Part shown: positions 11,300-23,400 of the stretch, in pieces | Layout of the letters: each line of letters starts with the position of its first letter | Numbering within the stretch: position 1 is the first letter of the stretch | Source of the DNA: Anastrepha obliqua | Taxonomy: Eukaryota > Arthropoda > Insecta > Diptera > Tephritidae | Assembly (NCBI RefSeq): GCF_027943255.1 | Contig: NC_072893.1 | Location: 15,956,001 to 16,020,000, forward strand | Length of the DNA: 64,000 nucleotides | Direction of reading: 5' to 3' | Made by a program: the position numbers and the translations under genes | Notes under the pieces: generated by a model | Told to the model about the DNA's origin: nothing | What the model saw: the letters and a program-made list of their open reading frames with translations, nothing else | The model's database searches: none

Positions 11300-14200
11300 A
11301 TCTATTGAATTTATAGAGAAAATATCTGGAAATCTGAGGTGCTGAAATTATCGAGATCATATTCGTGTACATCACGTCAAGAGCTTTCGAAGATTAATTT
11401 CCCAAATGTTGATTGGTTTACTAACTTTTGCAAGCCTGGTCTAATCCCAACCAATGTGACATTATCACTCGAATCATACTCGTATATTACTGATAGTTTG
11501 TTATGCCTAGACTTTGTACAAATTAATTCTTTCGAAAATTAGCGCAATTAAATTCTTGATCTTATATTTGTCAGCTATAATTTTAATACATCTATCTCTG
11601 GATGCGTCTGATCCGTTTCACTTGCATGCTGTTTATCAGCCCCTTTATTGCTTAATATTCAGTTTTATAAATTTACGAGTACTATAAACAAGACGAGTCA
11701 TTTGCTTACAATTTCCCCTTGACGTCAACTGGAAAGACTTGCTTTTTGGGTCAGATATTGTTGAGTGCTTTTCTACCTTTAAAACTCAGTTGCTCAAATT
11801 TTTATGAAAAATGTTTTACAAATTAAAGGCCTACCTTTCAGGCTTTCATGTTACATTTATCAACTGAAAAAACTTAAAAGCAAATGGAATAAACTTCATA
11901 AGCTATTTTTAGAATCTCAAAATCGATCTATATTTATAAATTACCAGCAATGCTTAAAAAAGTTCAACTGTTTAAATGATTTTCTATACAGGAAAAATAT
12001 CTTAGGATTGAGGCGAATATTAAGTCAAATGCCAGGCCTTTGGCGCATTCTTAAATCTAAAAGGTTAAGCACTGGTGTCTCTTCTGCCGTTCGTTTTACT
12101 GCGGTTTTACTAACAAATCTGACACTATACCTGCGAACATATCCAATTTGATGGCCGTTTTTTCCAATCTAATTTCACTCGTAATGCTGCATACTCGTTT
12201 TCTTTTTGTTTTATTAATATACTTTCATTTTTGAATTTTGGCTATTTAAATTTTATTTCTCTGGGCATTGAGAATTTTAAAATTTATTTAAAAACTTCTA
12301 CACAGACTGATAAAAATGAGTTCTCCGTAATTTTTCTTAAAAACTGTCCGGCTATTGTTACTCCTCTGAAACTAATTTTTGGTAAGTGATGTGTGCAATT
12401 ACTGGCCGATCTCAAAGCTTGCTATTATATCTAAACTTTTCGAAGGATTGTAGAAAAATATATATATTTACGACGCATGTTTTTAAAGTAAGTACCGTTT
12501 TGACATAAAAAAACAGAAGTAAATTATTTCCAAAAATAATTTATTCACTTGAAAGGCCATACTTTAATCTACTTTTCTACATAATTCCCATTATTATTGG
12601 GGCATTTATCGTATCTTGGGACCAACTTTTGTATGCCATCGTCAAAGAAGATTGCCGCCTGATTAGGCAACCACTGCTTCACAGTCGTTTTCACTTGTTG
12701 TCGTTGGCACCTAGCGTGAACACAATTTCCGATAATTTAAACGTTCCAACACAATTTCCTAAAGAACAGTTCTTGAGACAGCAGGAAACTTTTCAGCGGA
12801 CGAAATCGTGAATCGTCTAATCTTTTTCACTTTACAGTCCACTTTTTGAATCAGTTCATCGGTAATGACTGAAGGTCTCCTACTTCGTTCCTCATCATGA
12901 ATGTTTGTGTGGGCATCTTTAAAGGCCCTAACCCATTTCCGCACCATCCCATGACTCATAATGTTTTCACCATACACTTCGCTGATTTGGTGAGCAGAGA
13001 GAAATAACTGATTTGAAGCCTTGAGCAGAGAGAAACTGCACTACAGCACGCACTTCAGAGTCAGCGGGATTGTCAATAGGTGGAGGCATTTTAAAATCAC
13101 GCAAACAGATGTAGACTCGATCGGATGGTTCCATAATGGCGTCAGTGGCTTCCCAACAGATGTAGCTACACGACGCAAATGCTGTAAACGGCGACCGCAG
13201 CGCTGTGGTGGCGTAATTTAAAAACGGTACTTACTTTAAAAATATGCCCACTACTTTGCGACTAAGAGCTTAATCTCGCCCAACCAGCATGTATTTTTCT
13301 TGGGTTGGTCTACCGCTTCCAACGCAGCTGCTTCTGGTGACTGTTTCTTTCAACTTTTGCGAAAGGTTTTAAAGTCGATGGAGCTCTCATGGACTTTTCT
13401 AAAACTTTTGATAGAGAATCTCACGTAATTCTATTACAACGTGGTCGAAATCTAATTTATGCGATAGACGAAGTGTGAATGAGAGTGAATGTTCGGGACC
13501 GTTCATTGCATCTGCAGGGTTGCCTCGAGGCAGTATATCTCTGGGTTTCTACTCTTCATTCTATTTTATCATTTATTATTGATATTAGTACCTGTTTTTC
13601 ATTTGCCAATTTTCTTCTGTATGCTGATGATTTTAAAATATTTTCCGTGATTATTATGTTCCAATCGGAAATTAATGCGCTCATCCACAGATGTAGTAAC
13701 TCTGATATGTTTTTTAATTATCAATAAATATTTTCAGGTTACTTTTGTCAAAACTCAATTTTTTTCCAGTCATCCTATAGTATTGCTAATACTTTACTTC
13801 AGTCTGTTCACGAATTCAAAAATCTAGGTGTGATCTTTGACTCACATTTTTCATTCAACAGTCAAACTAACTTTGTTGTATCTGCCGTCTTACTCAAGTT
13901 TTGGTTTTATTCGGCGTAATAACTCGAAGTCCTCGTACCCTTACACTCTCAAATTACTTTTTACTTCCTTTGTTCGCACTGGATGAGAGTACGGAATGTT
14001 TATCTGTAGGACTTGCTACCAATATGCAATTGAGAGAATTGAGCGTGTACAGAAGGTGCTCCTTAAAGATGATCTCAGGTCGTTAAAATTCTCAAATCGT
14101 ATCCCTTCTTATAATTCTCGTTTGATTTTAATTAACTTAAAGTCTCCAGAGAGTAGAAAGTCTATACTCTCACTGTCGTTTGTTTTTAGTGTAATTAAAG

Positions 14201-14430
14201 GAGAAATCGATTGTTCATTCCTATTACGTGGCATTCACGTTCATACCCCAATTATATCTCTACGCAATAATTACCCATTTCATCTTACATTTCCTAACAC
14301 GAATTATGTGCTTAATGCTCCTATTGCCCGCACTGTAATGGAATTCAGTGATATCTCGAGTTATATTCCGCTTGAATTTTCGTTGTCGAAGAATGAAATT
14401 TATAAATTTCTAAATTTATTTTTTTAAGTT
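11300..14430 (+). mobile_element. decayed endonuclease/RT LINE interrupted by a mariner derivative
   Basis: Fragments occur in the expected ORF2 order. At 11339-11542 an endonuclease C-terminal part reads LSKINFPNVDWFTNFCKPGL. At 11804-12150 comes the pre-RT linker (FLYRKNILGLRRILSQMPGL, LKSKRLSTGVSSAVRFT). Near 12340-12440 the start of RT is seen. After an insertion at 12481-13241, RT resumes with FSKTFDRESHVILL near 13395, FLLYADDFKIFSVI with the catalytic YADD near 13615, and IERIERVQKVLLKDDLRSL near 14025. It ends RNNYPFHLTFPNTNY before a stop near 14425. Numerous stops make it non-functional. The clade looks CR1/Jockey-group but is not certain. Confidence 0.75.
12481..13241 (-). mobile_element. 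internally deleted mariner with perfect 21-bp TIRs, nested in a LINE
   Basis: The termini at 12481-12501 and 13221-13241 are perfect inverted repeats (core AAAGTAAGTACCGTTTT). On the minus strand MPPPIDNPADSEVRAVVQFL starts near 13090, then SHGMVRKWVRAFKDAHTNIH, IHDEERSRRPSVITDELIQK and a short YRKLCSR.VP block. It jumps to the C-terminal end near 12600, so the DDD core is gone. The flanks are LINE sequence that continues in order on both sides, so this insertion is younger than the LINE. No clean TA duplication is visible. Confidence 0.8.
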
Positions 14431-15200
14431 ATTTATATAACTATTTGCAGTAATTGAAGCTCATGAAAAAACCGCGATTATATTTTAAACTCGGAATAAA
14501 CGAAAATACGATAACATTTTAGCTTAGTCTAGTCATGGTTCTGAAAATGAAATACATTTTGCCAGCCTGTGTATTCTACGCACAAGAAATTCCTTTCACT
14601 AATCCAGGTTTTCCCTACAGGAGCATACGGTAGTGACTATGCGCGTGTGTGCCAAGCTGTTACTCGTATTGCCTGTAGCAGCCAGCCAACGGGTTATGTT
14701 GAGCGCAAAGAAGTAGCGGGAAGTGGAGTATGGCTATCTGTGTATGCGCGCACTCAGTCACATATCTGTATTTCAAGGCACGCGGCGTGCTTGTGAAAAT
14801 TTGATTAGCTGTGATTTATTAGGTATTTGATGAGCTTTGTTTGAACTGTTTAATAAGCACTTATCGATGATGAAACCCTTTGTGTTGCGAATAATATAAT
14901 AGACGTTCAATGTGAATAAAAGTTTTTTGGATTAAAGGCAAAATTATATACTGATATATACCATACTTACTGGAAGAAATTGATGGCAAACTGTGGTGGT
15001 ATGAAAAGAATAAGAAAGAAAGAAATATTTTGGCAAATGGATCGTAACTAGTCAATTTAGTTACTTACGATTTTCAACAATTTTTCTTATATTTCTTGAT
15101 TTGCTTTCCTCGTGGATATGTCGCTTCCCGACTGTAACTTTGCAAGTTGGTTTTTTTAAAACCATTTTCTTTCCAAGTTCTATGATCATTCTATAGAAAC
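14431..15200. other. intergenic DNA
   Basis: No recognised coding remnant. The open frame at 14569-14796 has no known motif. Confidence 0.4.
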
Positions 15201-15204
15201 AACA

Positions 15205-17145
15205 GTTTTTTCTCCCAACAATAATTTTAAGTCTTCGGTGCTAGGCCTCGATGGAGTTTTGAGTGTGTGGAAAGTAATCTTTAAAGTAGTCTTTTGCAGT
15301 TGAATAGTCTTCTTTAAACCAAACCCCTATCTTTTTAAATTCTTAGTGTTCTTGAGTGCTTCCAATTAATTTTTTGTAGTAAAGTAAGACGTCTTCAAGA
15401 GGAACAAATTGCAAGCTTTTCAACTTGCGGATCTCCGTACTAAAAATAGTGTAAATTTCACATTTTCGAGCGGATCGTTTTTGCCGTAAGAATGTAGGTG
15501 GTATAACAAATCATTTCCTAATTTCCCTAATTTTCAAGCTGTGGATTTTGAACCTCTTCTAAAAATGTCCATGCAAACCAAGTGCTGGGAGATATTTTGA
15601 TTGGGAAACTGTTTTTGCAGGGTGGTGTCCTTTCGCCCCTACGTTGGCTAGTTGCTATTGACAATGCTAAATAAGGGTGGGATTAAGGTAGCAGCATACG
15701 TCGATGGCTTGGTCCTAATGATATCGGGACCGTTTCCCTCAGTCATGGCTGAGATTCTGGAAAGGTCACTGGCTGTACTCAGTCGCTGGGTTGCCACTTG
15801 TGGCCTCAGAGTCAACTCTGACAAAACGAAACTGGTGCTATTTACCAAAAAATATAAACCTCCACCCTTTCGACTTCTCAAATGAAACAACTACGTTCTC
15901 TCGCTCTCATCGGTAGTTAGGTATCTTGGAGTGATACTTGGCTCCAAACTCCATTAGAAGCTACACATTGGTAATTGGGTAAATAGGGCCAGTATAGCCT
16001 TCTACTCCTGCAAATTCATGTTCTGTAAAAAATGGGGACTCAAGTCACAGGTTGTGCTGTGGATGTACAAGGCAGTGGTTCTGGCAATTTTAACGTATGG
16101 ATGCCTGCTTTGGTGGGAATCTCTTCGGAAAGGCCCTGAATGTCGATTTGCACTTACTTCCCATCGACTTTTCCGTCATTTCCATCGCAGCCCAAAGTGC
16201 AATCAGGTGAAAGGAGATTGGTCTCTGGAGGCAGTCTCTCAAGGGACATGGTAGGCAGTTAATACCGTATTTCTCTGAACTACGAACAGATCTCATCCGC
16301 AAACTAGAGTTTGAGGGTCGTGCTAGGGCAATCTTTTCAAATAGATAGGGTTGGATCGAGGGGAAATCTACACCGAAGCAATCACCTTTGTCTTCACTGA
16401 CGGTTCCAAGATGGAATTGGGAGCCGGAGTGTTTTCCAAGCAAAAGTCTTTGCGATCCTGCAGGTATGTAAAATGCTTAGGGAACGCGGAAGAGAGGTAC
16501 ATATTATGTAATATAATATTTTCTCCGATAGTCAAGCCGAGATTAAGGCTCTGACGTCGCCATGGTGCAGAACGAAATTAGTAAACTCCTTTAAGGAGGA
16601 GATCAAATCTCTTGGGTGTGCAGGTAACATTTCTCTGATCTGGGTTCCAGGACATAGGAACATAGAGGGAAATGAAATTGCTGACGAACTTGCCAGGAAG
16701 GGGACTGAATTGGCCTCAGAGGCCATCTACTCGGTCAGCCTCATCCCCATGATAATTGTTAAAGGGGAACTGAGCAAATTTTTTCTCAGGAAAGCGCAGA
16801 AAAGATGGAGCTCCATTTCTTCATGTGCTATTTCGAAAACCCTTTGGCCCCAGTACGATATACGAAGGACTCAGGAAGTCCTTTGGACTCTTCGCCATTC
16901 AATTTCCAAACTCGTAACCTATCGCTCCTGAAATATAATTATTAATGTAACCGAATTTGGACTGGAACCCGCAGGCTCTCGTCGTAGAGGACAACAAAAG
17001 TGAATACGGAGCCGAATCCTATTTGATGAAATAACCACTGTTGACATTTCTCTCACGTGGCCACAGATAAAGTTGAAAGCTACAAATCGATCCCAGTGGA
17101 GTGTATTTGGTTCGGAATTTGGCGCCCTCGGCTGGCATTTTTGCA

Positions 17146-17216
<71 letters not shown>

Positions 17217-17430
17217 TGGGAAATTATCCTGCTTGCGGGGAGAAGACTTAAATTGGAATTAGTAACCGATCAAGCCCTACTACATTTAACCACTTTCTCG
17301 AAACCTTATTTGAAGAGACAGACTTAGTTTTCGATAAGTTGAACTTTTCAGTTCCATTACCGCATTGAAAATCCTTGCATATCTTAAATATTCTCTTGGC
17401 ATCAGGGCACAAGTGTTCAGTTTAGGCAAA
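15205..17430 (+). mobile_element. RNase H-type LINE, RT through RNase H, decayed
   Basis: The longest RNase H-type LINE in the window. Weak RT start similarity (VLGLDGVLSVWKVIF) lies near 15240; QGGVLSPLRWL at 15618; the catalytic YADD appears as YVDGLVLMISG near 15698 (Ala to Val and second Asp to Gly); CGLRVNSDKTKLVLFTKKY near 15810; then KKWGLKSQVVLWMYKAVVLA. RNase H motifs follow: FVFTDGSKMELGAGVF at 16390, FSDSQAEIKAL near 16522, and LIWVPGHRNIEGNEIADELA near 16640. An AAT microsatellite interrupts at 17145, beyond which a degraded C-terminus may continue. Frameshifts and stops are frequent. Confidence 0.8.
17145..17214. repeat. (AAT)n microsatellite
   Basis: About 23 uninterrupted AAT units. 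It lies within or at the 3' side of the LINE remnant; TAA-repeat tails are known from I-type LINEs, so it could be an element tail. Confidence 0.9.
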
Positions 17431-18560
17431 ATGAGTGAGGCAAAGTGAGAAATTAGTATTAAGAGGTGTAGCCATTTTATCATTGCTACAGTTTATACAA
17501 AGTGGCGGATAATTAGTCATCAAATTTTTATGTGACATAGATGAGTTCTGGTAGGCTTGCTTGTGATGATGCTCTGCCACTGCGCTGTGTGCACTTGTTT
17601 GTGCCCCGGAGCTTCAGTACGTGGGTTCGAAAACGCAGCAGCAGAACCAAGCTACCATCATAACTACCGCCTCACAAGATAAACTAAATAAATGTCACGC
17701 GGAGAAAATTAAAAACTGCCAACAAACAGAACTTCTACCTACAATCCTAAAAGGCCTAGGAAACTTTAAGGGGACAGATACCTGTAAACGGCCATATTTT
17801 CCCTGATTTTCATTAAAATTATTTAAAATGAAGAAGTCAATATATTTTTTCCAAAATTGGCATACAGTTTATTTATACATTAAAATAATATACAACATTT
17901 TGATGTATGTACACTTAATTATTCCAGGAAGGTCGCCGCTGAGCTTCTCAATTGGCGGGCATAGTAGCATCGGCGTCAGTGACCTGAATACAAAAAACCA
18001 AACCTTTTTTTTTTGTTTTTAATGTCATAATTTCTATATGAATTAAACAAAAAATGAAAAAAAATTCGAAAAATATAGTTTTGAGAAAAACGCGTCTAAA
18101 GTCGGCAACGTAACTATACCTCCCCCAGCGCTCGAACGCAAGGAATAGAGTCGTCACGGTTGACGATCTATAATATTATATAAGAAATACTTAAATCTAC
18201 ATTCTAAAATTTTTTTGACATATTCTTAAAGAATTATAAATATATAATATATATATCTTAACTGTTGTACGCTCAAAGAACTGCAAGAACCGGCGTTAGC
18301 TGAAATCCATAATGGTCATTTATTTTCGTAAAAACTGATTTTCGAAAAAAAAACTTATTTAATTTTTTTGGATTTTTAAAGGTGAGAACTTTTATAAACT
18401 TTTATAAACGCCTGATAGTTTATAGAGGCATCATGGTGTGGATGAATCCGGTGCGACAGTGTATAGTGACGGCCGACATCCTTGAATAAATTCTGTAAGG
18501 TGAAAGTATATACGGATATACTTTTATTCAAATATTCTTAAAATTTACCGATTTTGCCTA
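17431..18560. other. intergenic DNA, possible MITE remnant near 17770-18180
   Basis: There is no coding remnant. A 17-bp core at 18077-18093 is the reverse complement of one in the MITE at 61709-62252, with further similarity on either side, suggesting a decayed relative. Confidence 0.35.
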
Positions 18561-18566
18561 CGGTTA

Positions 18567-19856
18567 CGAGGGCTGCCTTTTATATTTCGGGATTAGAGAA
18601 CAAAAACAAATTTTAATCATCGAAAATCACTTTATTGTTTTTCAAAATATTCTCCATGAAGATCTATACACTTTGCACGCGTTTGAACCAATTGTCGAAG
18701 CACTTTTGCCACTCTGAATGAGGTACCTCCAAAACATGCATTCTGAATGCCGCAACCGCTTCTTCAGGTGTCGAAAAACGTTGACCTCTCAGTTTGTTTT
18801 TTACGTACGGGAATAAAAAGAAGTCATTCGGTGCCAAGTCAGGACTATACGGCGGATGACCCATTAATTCGATGTTTTGGGTGCTCAAAAATGCAGTTGT
18901 TTGAGTCGATGTGTGAGAGCTCGCATTATCCTGGTGAAGAGTGATCCGTCTTTGGCGATTGGTTTTCCTAATTTCTTGGAAGACAACTGGCAAACAAATG
19001 GTTGTGTACCACTCAGAATTTACTGTTCTGAATTGTTCTAGTGGTACGGTTGCGACATGTCCAGTTTTTCCGAAAAAACAGGCGACCATTTGCTTGGAAG
19101 TGCTTCGTGCGCGAAAAACTTTCGTTGGATTTGGCTCATCTTGAAACACCCATACAGTCGACTGCTGTTTACTTTCGGGCTCATACGCGTAAATCCATGA
19201 TTCATCACCTGTCACGATGTTATAGACGTGTTTCGAAGCCCCGCGATCGTATTTTTTGAGCATTTCCTTCGACCAATCGACACGAGCCTTTTTTTGAGCG
19301 ATTGACAAATAGTGTGGGATCCAACGCGAACAAATTTTTTTGACGGTCAAATGTTTATGCAATATTGAATGTATGCTGGTCCCACTAATGCCTAAGATTG
19401 TCTCAATCTCACGATAGGTCACATGACGATCTTGCAATATCAGTTCGCGCACAGCATCAATGGTTTTCGGAACCACAACTGATTTTGGACGACCTTCACG
19501 AAATACGTCTTGGAGTGAACTACGACCACGATTGAATTCACCATACCATCGATAAACACTGGTCCTTCATGGAGCTTCATCGCCAAAAAATGAAATAAGT
19601 TCGTCCATGCACTGTTGCTGAGTTAATCCACGTCGAAAGTTGTAAAAAATAATCGCACGAAAATGTTCACGATTTAATTCCATTTTTTACCGAGATGAAT
19701 CTTTTAAGTTGCTGTAAACAACACAAATAGCGCTGGTATTTCAAAACGTTCTGAGTACGTAAAAGCCAAAAAATGTCAAAATTTGCGATACAGCTGTCAG
19801 TTGCCAGATTGGAACCCCAGGGTTGCCAAATCCCGAAATAAAAAAGGCACTCCTCG
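18567..19856 (-). mobile_element. near-full-length mariner with TIRs and TA duplication
   Basis: The 1290-bp element has matching ends (CGAGGGCTGCCTTTTATATT at the left; CGAGGAGTGCCTTTTTTATT read inward from the right) and TA at 18565-18566 and 19857-19858. The transposase starts at 19683 on minus and carries an HTH (FYNFRRGLTQQQCMDEL), WIP linker, VTGDESWIYAYEPE (first Asp), LHQDNASSHTS (second Asp) and HPPYSPDLAPNDFFLFP (third Asp; D34D spacing by count). Two lesions are visible: an in-frame TGA after GDEAP near 19570, and a one-base frameshift near 18670 that replaces the usual DLHGEYFEKQ-like end with an early stop. It is the best-preserved transposon in the window. Confidence 0.93.
18664..19683 (-). 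pseudogene. mariner transposase with one stop and a 3' frameshift
   Basis: The coding region of the element above. The TGA near 19570 falls in the HTH domain, about 38 residues from the start. An open frame of about 270 residues from 19476 to 18664 then contains the linker and the whole catalytic core with all three Asp residues. The C-terminal dozen residues are lost to a frameshift. It probably encoded a protein of about 345 residues, the usual mariner size. As read, no functional protein is expected. Confidence 0.88.
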
Positions 19857-19858
19857 TA

Positions 19859-21005
19859 TTAATCCAAAATATCCATGGAAAAGAATCTTACCCAAAATTA
19901 TGATCCCTTAATTGATTAACTTTTATCCTCTACGATGATTTCAAATCTTCTATATGTTTATTGTTTTAGCGTATGCTAATTTTTACACTTGTGCACGCCT
20001 CGATGGTTTTGTAGTGAATAGAAAAACGTCGGCTGAGCTTGAACTGGATAGCCAAAAAGGGAAACTTTCACTACTTTCGTTATTGTAATCATGATCGGGT
20101 GGGACATTTTCTCGCTGTATTTAATTTGTACATAAAAGACATACCTATGTTTTGTTTGAGTGTATGAAAATATGGAGAATGAAAAATAGAAGAAACTAAA
20201 AATGCGCACATGTACCACGGTACAGACTTTATATTGCGCCCCCCTTGTATATTTAGTATTGAGGCTTCGTTTATAAACTTTTGTTGATTTCTCCACGTAA
20301 CTGGTCCGCTTGCTGGAATTCTTGTTAAAGTACTCACTCAGACTACTGCGGAAGCTCTCTTTTTAGTTTTTTGTGTTGGCAGACAGCGGGGCAACTAATG
20401 GTTTCATAACCCCGATTAGATTTCCAGAAATAATAGCGTATCATTTATTTAAAAGTCGGCTAGACCTCACAGCTTGCGAACTCCATGATAAGAGTTTCGC
20501 TCTTAGTGCATTGCAAGTGCCATCTCTTTCCTATTCTCAGCCTTTTTAGACTCATTTATGAAACAGACATTTACTTTTTGCTGTAAATTCGTTTTTGTAA
20601 ATAAAAAAGCATACAAACATACCTAACACAAATTTGAATGTCTCCAAAAAGTCTGTGCTTGGCATACACTCAACAAATTTGCAGTAAATTTAAAAGGCAA
20701 ATATTTTACTTGCAGCATAATTGGATTTTCGCTTTTCGTTTCTCACTTCAAATGCGCAAATAAAAAATAATTTTTACGATACGAGGGGCGCATAGAATAT
20801 GTGTGTGTGTGTGCGGATATATGTGTATGTGTGTGTGCTCGCGGATATATGTATATATGTATATATGTATGTGTGAGCAAATAAATGCGCGAATGTATGT
20901 TTCCTTTCATAGAACTTTCTTTTGCCGACTCTTCTGCGCGGTGCAGTGGCATACTTAGGTGCAAATTCTGACTGTAATGTAAATAGAATCTCCTGCATGT
21001 CGATC
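19859..21005. other. intergenic DNA with TG/TATG microsatellite
   Basis: No genes recognised. A TG- and TATATG-rich microsatellite lies at about 20800-20875. Confidence 0.5.
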
Positions 21006-21011
21006 GTACTC

Positions 21012-21955
21012 TATAGGGATGTAATGTTTATTCGATTTTTACGATTGGAGGATTTTCGGGATCTCGTTATTTCAATTCAGGTATCACGGGATTAGCCCCG
21101 AGATTTAGATATTTATTATTTATATAAATAAAGGAATTTTAAACATACAATTTTTTTATTTACTGTGCAAATTTTTCCATTGGTAACAACCTCAGAAAAG
21201 CTTGAAGTAAAAACTTAAGCACGGAGGAGGAGTCTTCGGACTTTACTTTGTTCGGAACAAAACCTGCGTAAGATAATTTGACCTTGAAATGATAAAGGCT
21301 GCAATGAATTTTATTATTTATATACAGAAATAGATGGCCTTCTACAAAAATTTGTTCAATATTATTTGATACAACATGAAAATAACTATTTTCGTCATTT
21401 GAAGAGTTGAAGATTGAACAGAAAAAACCCAGCTGATTTTTTCCTCAAAAGTGTGTTTGAAATGCAAAGTGCGTTACGATGTTGCCTTTTAGCAATAAAA
21501 TTGCATTTTCTGACGCTTTTCGTATGCTTCATAAAAAATTGTAAATTTCGGGATTGAGTATAAATAATTTTGGGATTATTGACAAATAATTCCGGAACTA
21601 CTGACAAATAATCCTGCAACTATTTTTCAAAAATTTGAAACCAAAAGTACCGATTGTTGATTGTTGACCGAAAATTCCGGGATTGCTGACAAACAATTTC
21701 GGGATTATTAACAAATAGTTTCGGGTTTATTTATCGATATTGCTTTCAAGCTGTAAAACCGCGTTTTCTGTCGCCTTGTGTATGTTTCATAAGAAATTTT
21801 AAATCCCGACAATGTCGGGATTGATTATAAATAATTTCGGTATTTTTGACAAATAGTCCCGGGACTTCTGACAAATAATCCTGGAACCATTTTTCAAAAA
21901 TTTTACTGTAAAAGGACTGAATCCCGCAATCACGGGATCCCAGGATTGACATCCT
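21012..21955. mobile_element. hAT-like non-autonomous element with CGGGATT subterminal repeats
   Basis: The ends read AGGGATGTAAT at the left and AAGGATGTCAAT inward from the right, similar to hAT-type termini. The interior carries many degenerate copies of a CGGGATTATTGACAAATAAT-like unit, and two related longer segments (21361-21650 and 21724-21925) that share a CTTCATAAAAAATT-like block. A third relative is at 23130-23400. There is no transposase. The hAT assignment is inference from terminal and subterminal motifs. Confidence 0.45.
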
Positions 21956-22024
21956 TAGTCGTGCGGGGCACTTATTTTCTCAAAATTAGAAATGCATGGT
22001 CGTACATTAAATTGTTTTTTAATA

Positions 22025-23115
22025 TCAGGTCAGTCCATAAGTTCGTGCGTATTTTACCCATAATTTCACTTTTGTACGATTTTTGCATACAAAAAATTAT
22101 TCGCGGAATATAACGGAACTATTTATGTTTTCTCTGATATATTGTGCCTTCAACAAGTGATTTTAATCGCGGATAGAAGCACGTGTTGTTAAAAAATAAA
22201 ATGGAATCTTCGAACGAGTATAAGGGGCTTATTTTGTGTTTTTTTATAAAAGTGGTAAAAATGCAACAACTGCGGCTGCAGAGACAAACACTGTTCACAG
22301 AGAGGATACCGTGAGTGTAAGGACTGCGCAAAAGTGATTTTCAAAATTCCGAAGTGGTAACTGCGACGTGGAGGATGCCCCGCGCGGTGGTCGTCCTGAA
22401 GTCTTTAACTCCGACGACTTGCTCGAACTCGTGGAAGCTGAGCCAAATTTGACAGTCGATATGATAGCTCAGAGGTTAAATTCATCGCATGGAACAGTTC
22501 ACAGGCACCTGGTTCAGTTGGGAAAGGTTTCAAAGCTGGGAAAATGGGTTCCGCATAGACTTTCCGTCGCCAACCTTCAGCAGAGAGTGAATGTGTGTTC
22601 TCAACTGCTGCAACGGTTTGAAAATGAAAGTTTTTTGAACCGTATCGTTACTGGTGATGAAAAGTGGGTCCTTTACAATAATCCTGTTCGCAAACGCCAA
22701 TGGTTAGATAAAGATGAAACACCAGAACCGACCCCTAGAAATGGCCTTCATCCCAAGAAGATTCTCCTGTCTTTTTGGTGGGATATGGCCGGTATTGTTT
22801 ATTATGAACTTCTGGAACCAAACCAGACGATAACTGCTGATTATTATTCCCATCAGCTATCAAACCTGAATGAGGCACTTAAAAAAAATCGACCGTCTTT
22901 AGTGAATAGACGCAAAGTTTTGTTTCACCACGGCAACGCAAGACCTCATACCGCAAGGCAAAGATTAGGCAGCTGAACGAGCTCGGATGGCAGCTAATGC
23001 CGCATCCACCATACTCTCCGGATATTGCACCAGGTGATTATCACCTTTTCCGTGGATTTGAATCCATATGAATAACCAGAACTACTCCTCAAAAGAAGCT
23101 ATAAAAAGGGATCTC
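22025..23115 (+). mobile_element. mariner with 5' TIR, truncated at the 3' end, second catalytic Asp changed to Gly
   Basis: The 5' terminus TCAGGTCAGTCCATAAGTTC follows TA at 22023-22024. The start codon at 22201 (MESSNEYKGLIL) is followed by frameshifts. From 22368 a long frame gives EDAPRGGRPEVFNSDDLLEL, HRHLVQLGKVSKLGKWVPHR, VTGDEKWVLYNNP (first Asp) and WWDMAGIVYYELLEPNQTI. The second catalytic block reads LFHHGNARPHTA, with GGC at 22932-22934 where the family has Asp. The third block ([16 protein letters not shown]) is in another frame. The 3' TIR is missing; sequence after about 23115 belongs to the hAT-like repeat. Confidence 0.88.
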
Positions 23116-23129
23116 GAAGCGTATGATAA

Positions 23130-23400
23130 TAATATCTAGATACAACATGAATATTGCTATCTATTTCAGTCATTCCTGCAAGTCATTCGAAGAGTTGAAA
23201 ATTGAACACAAAAAAATCAGCTAAAAAAGTGTGTTGAAAAGGCAAAGTACCTTCCGCTGTTGCTTTTTTGCCATAAAAGCGAATTTTTCCGACTCCATTT
23301 CATATTTCATATTCGTGAGAAATAGCAAATCCCAACTATCTCGAAATTTTTGATAAATAATCCCAGCATTTTCGGGATGAACAAATACCGGTATCCCTGG
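23130..23400. repeat. third copy of the hAT-like interior repeat
   Basis: From CTAGATACAACATGAATATT through GAGTTGAAAATTGAACA and AAGTGTGTTGAAAAGGCAAA, this segment parallels 21361-21650. The mariner at 22025-23115 lies between related segments, so it probably inserted into or between them. Confidence 0.55.

Noticed and set aside
14569..14796. 75-residue plus-strand frame as a small gene
   Set aside because: Composition is ordinary, no motif, no promoter or splice context.
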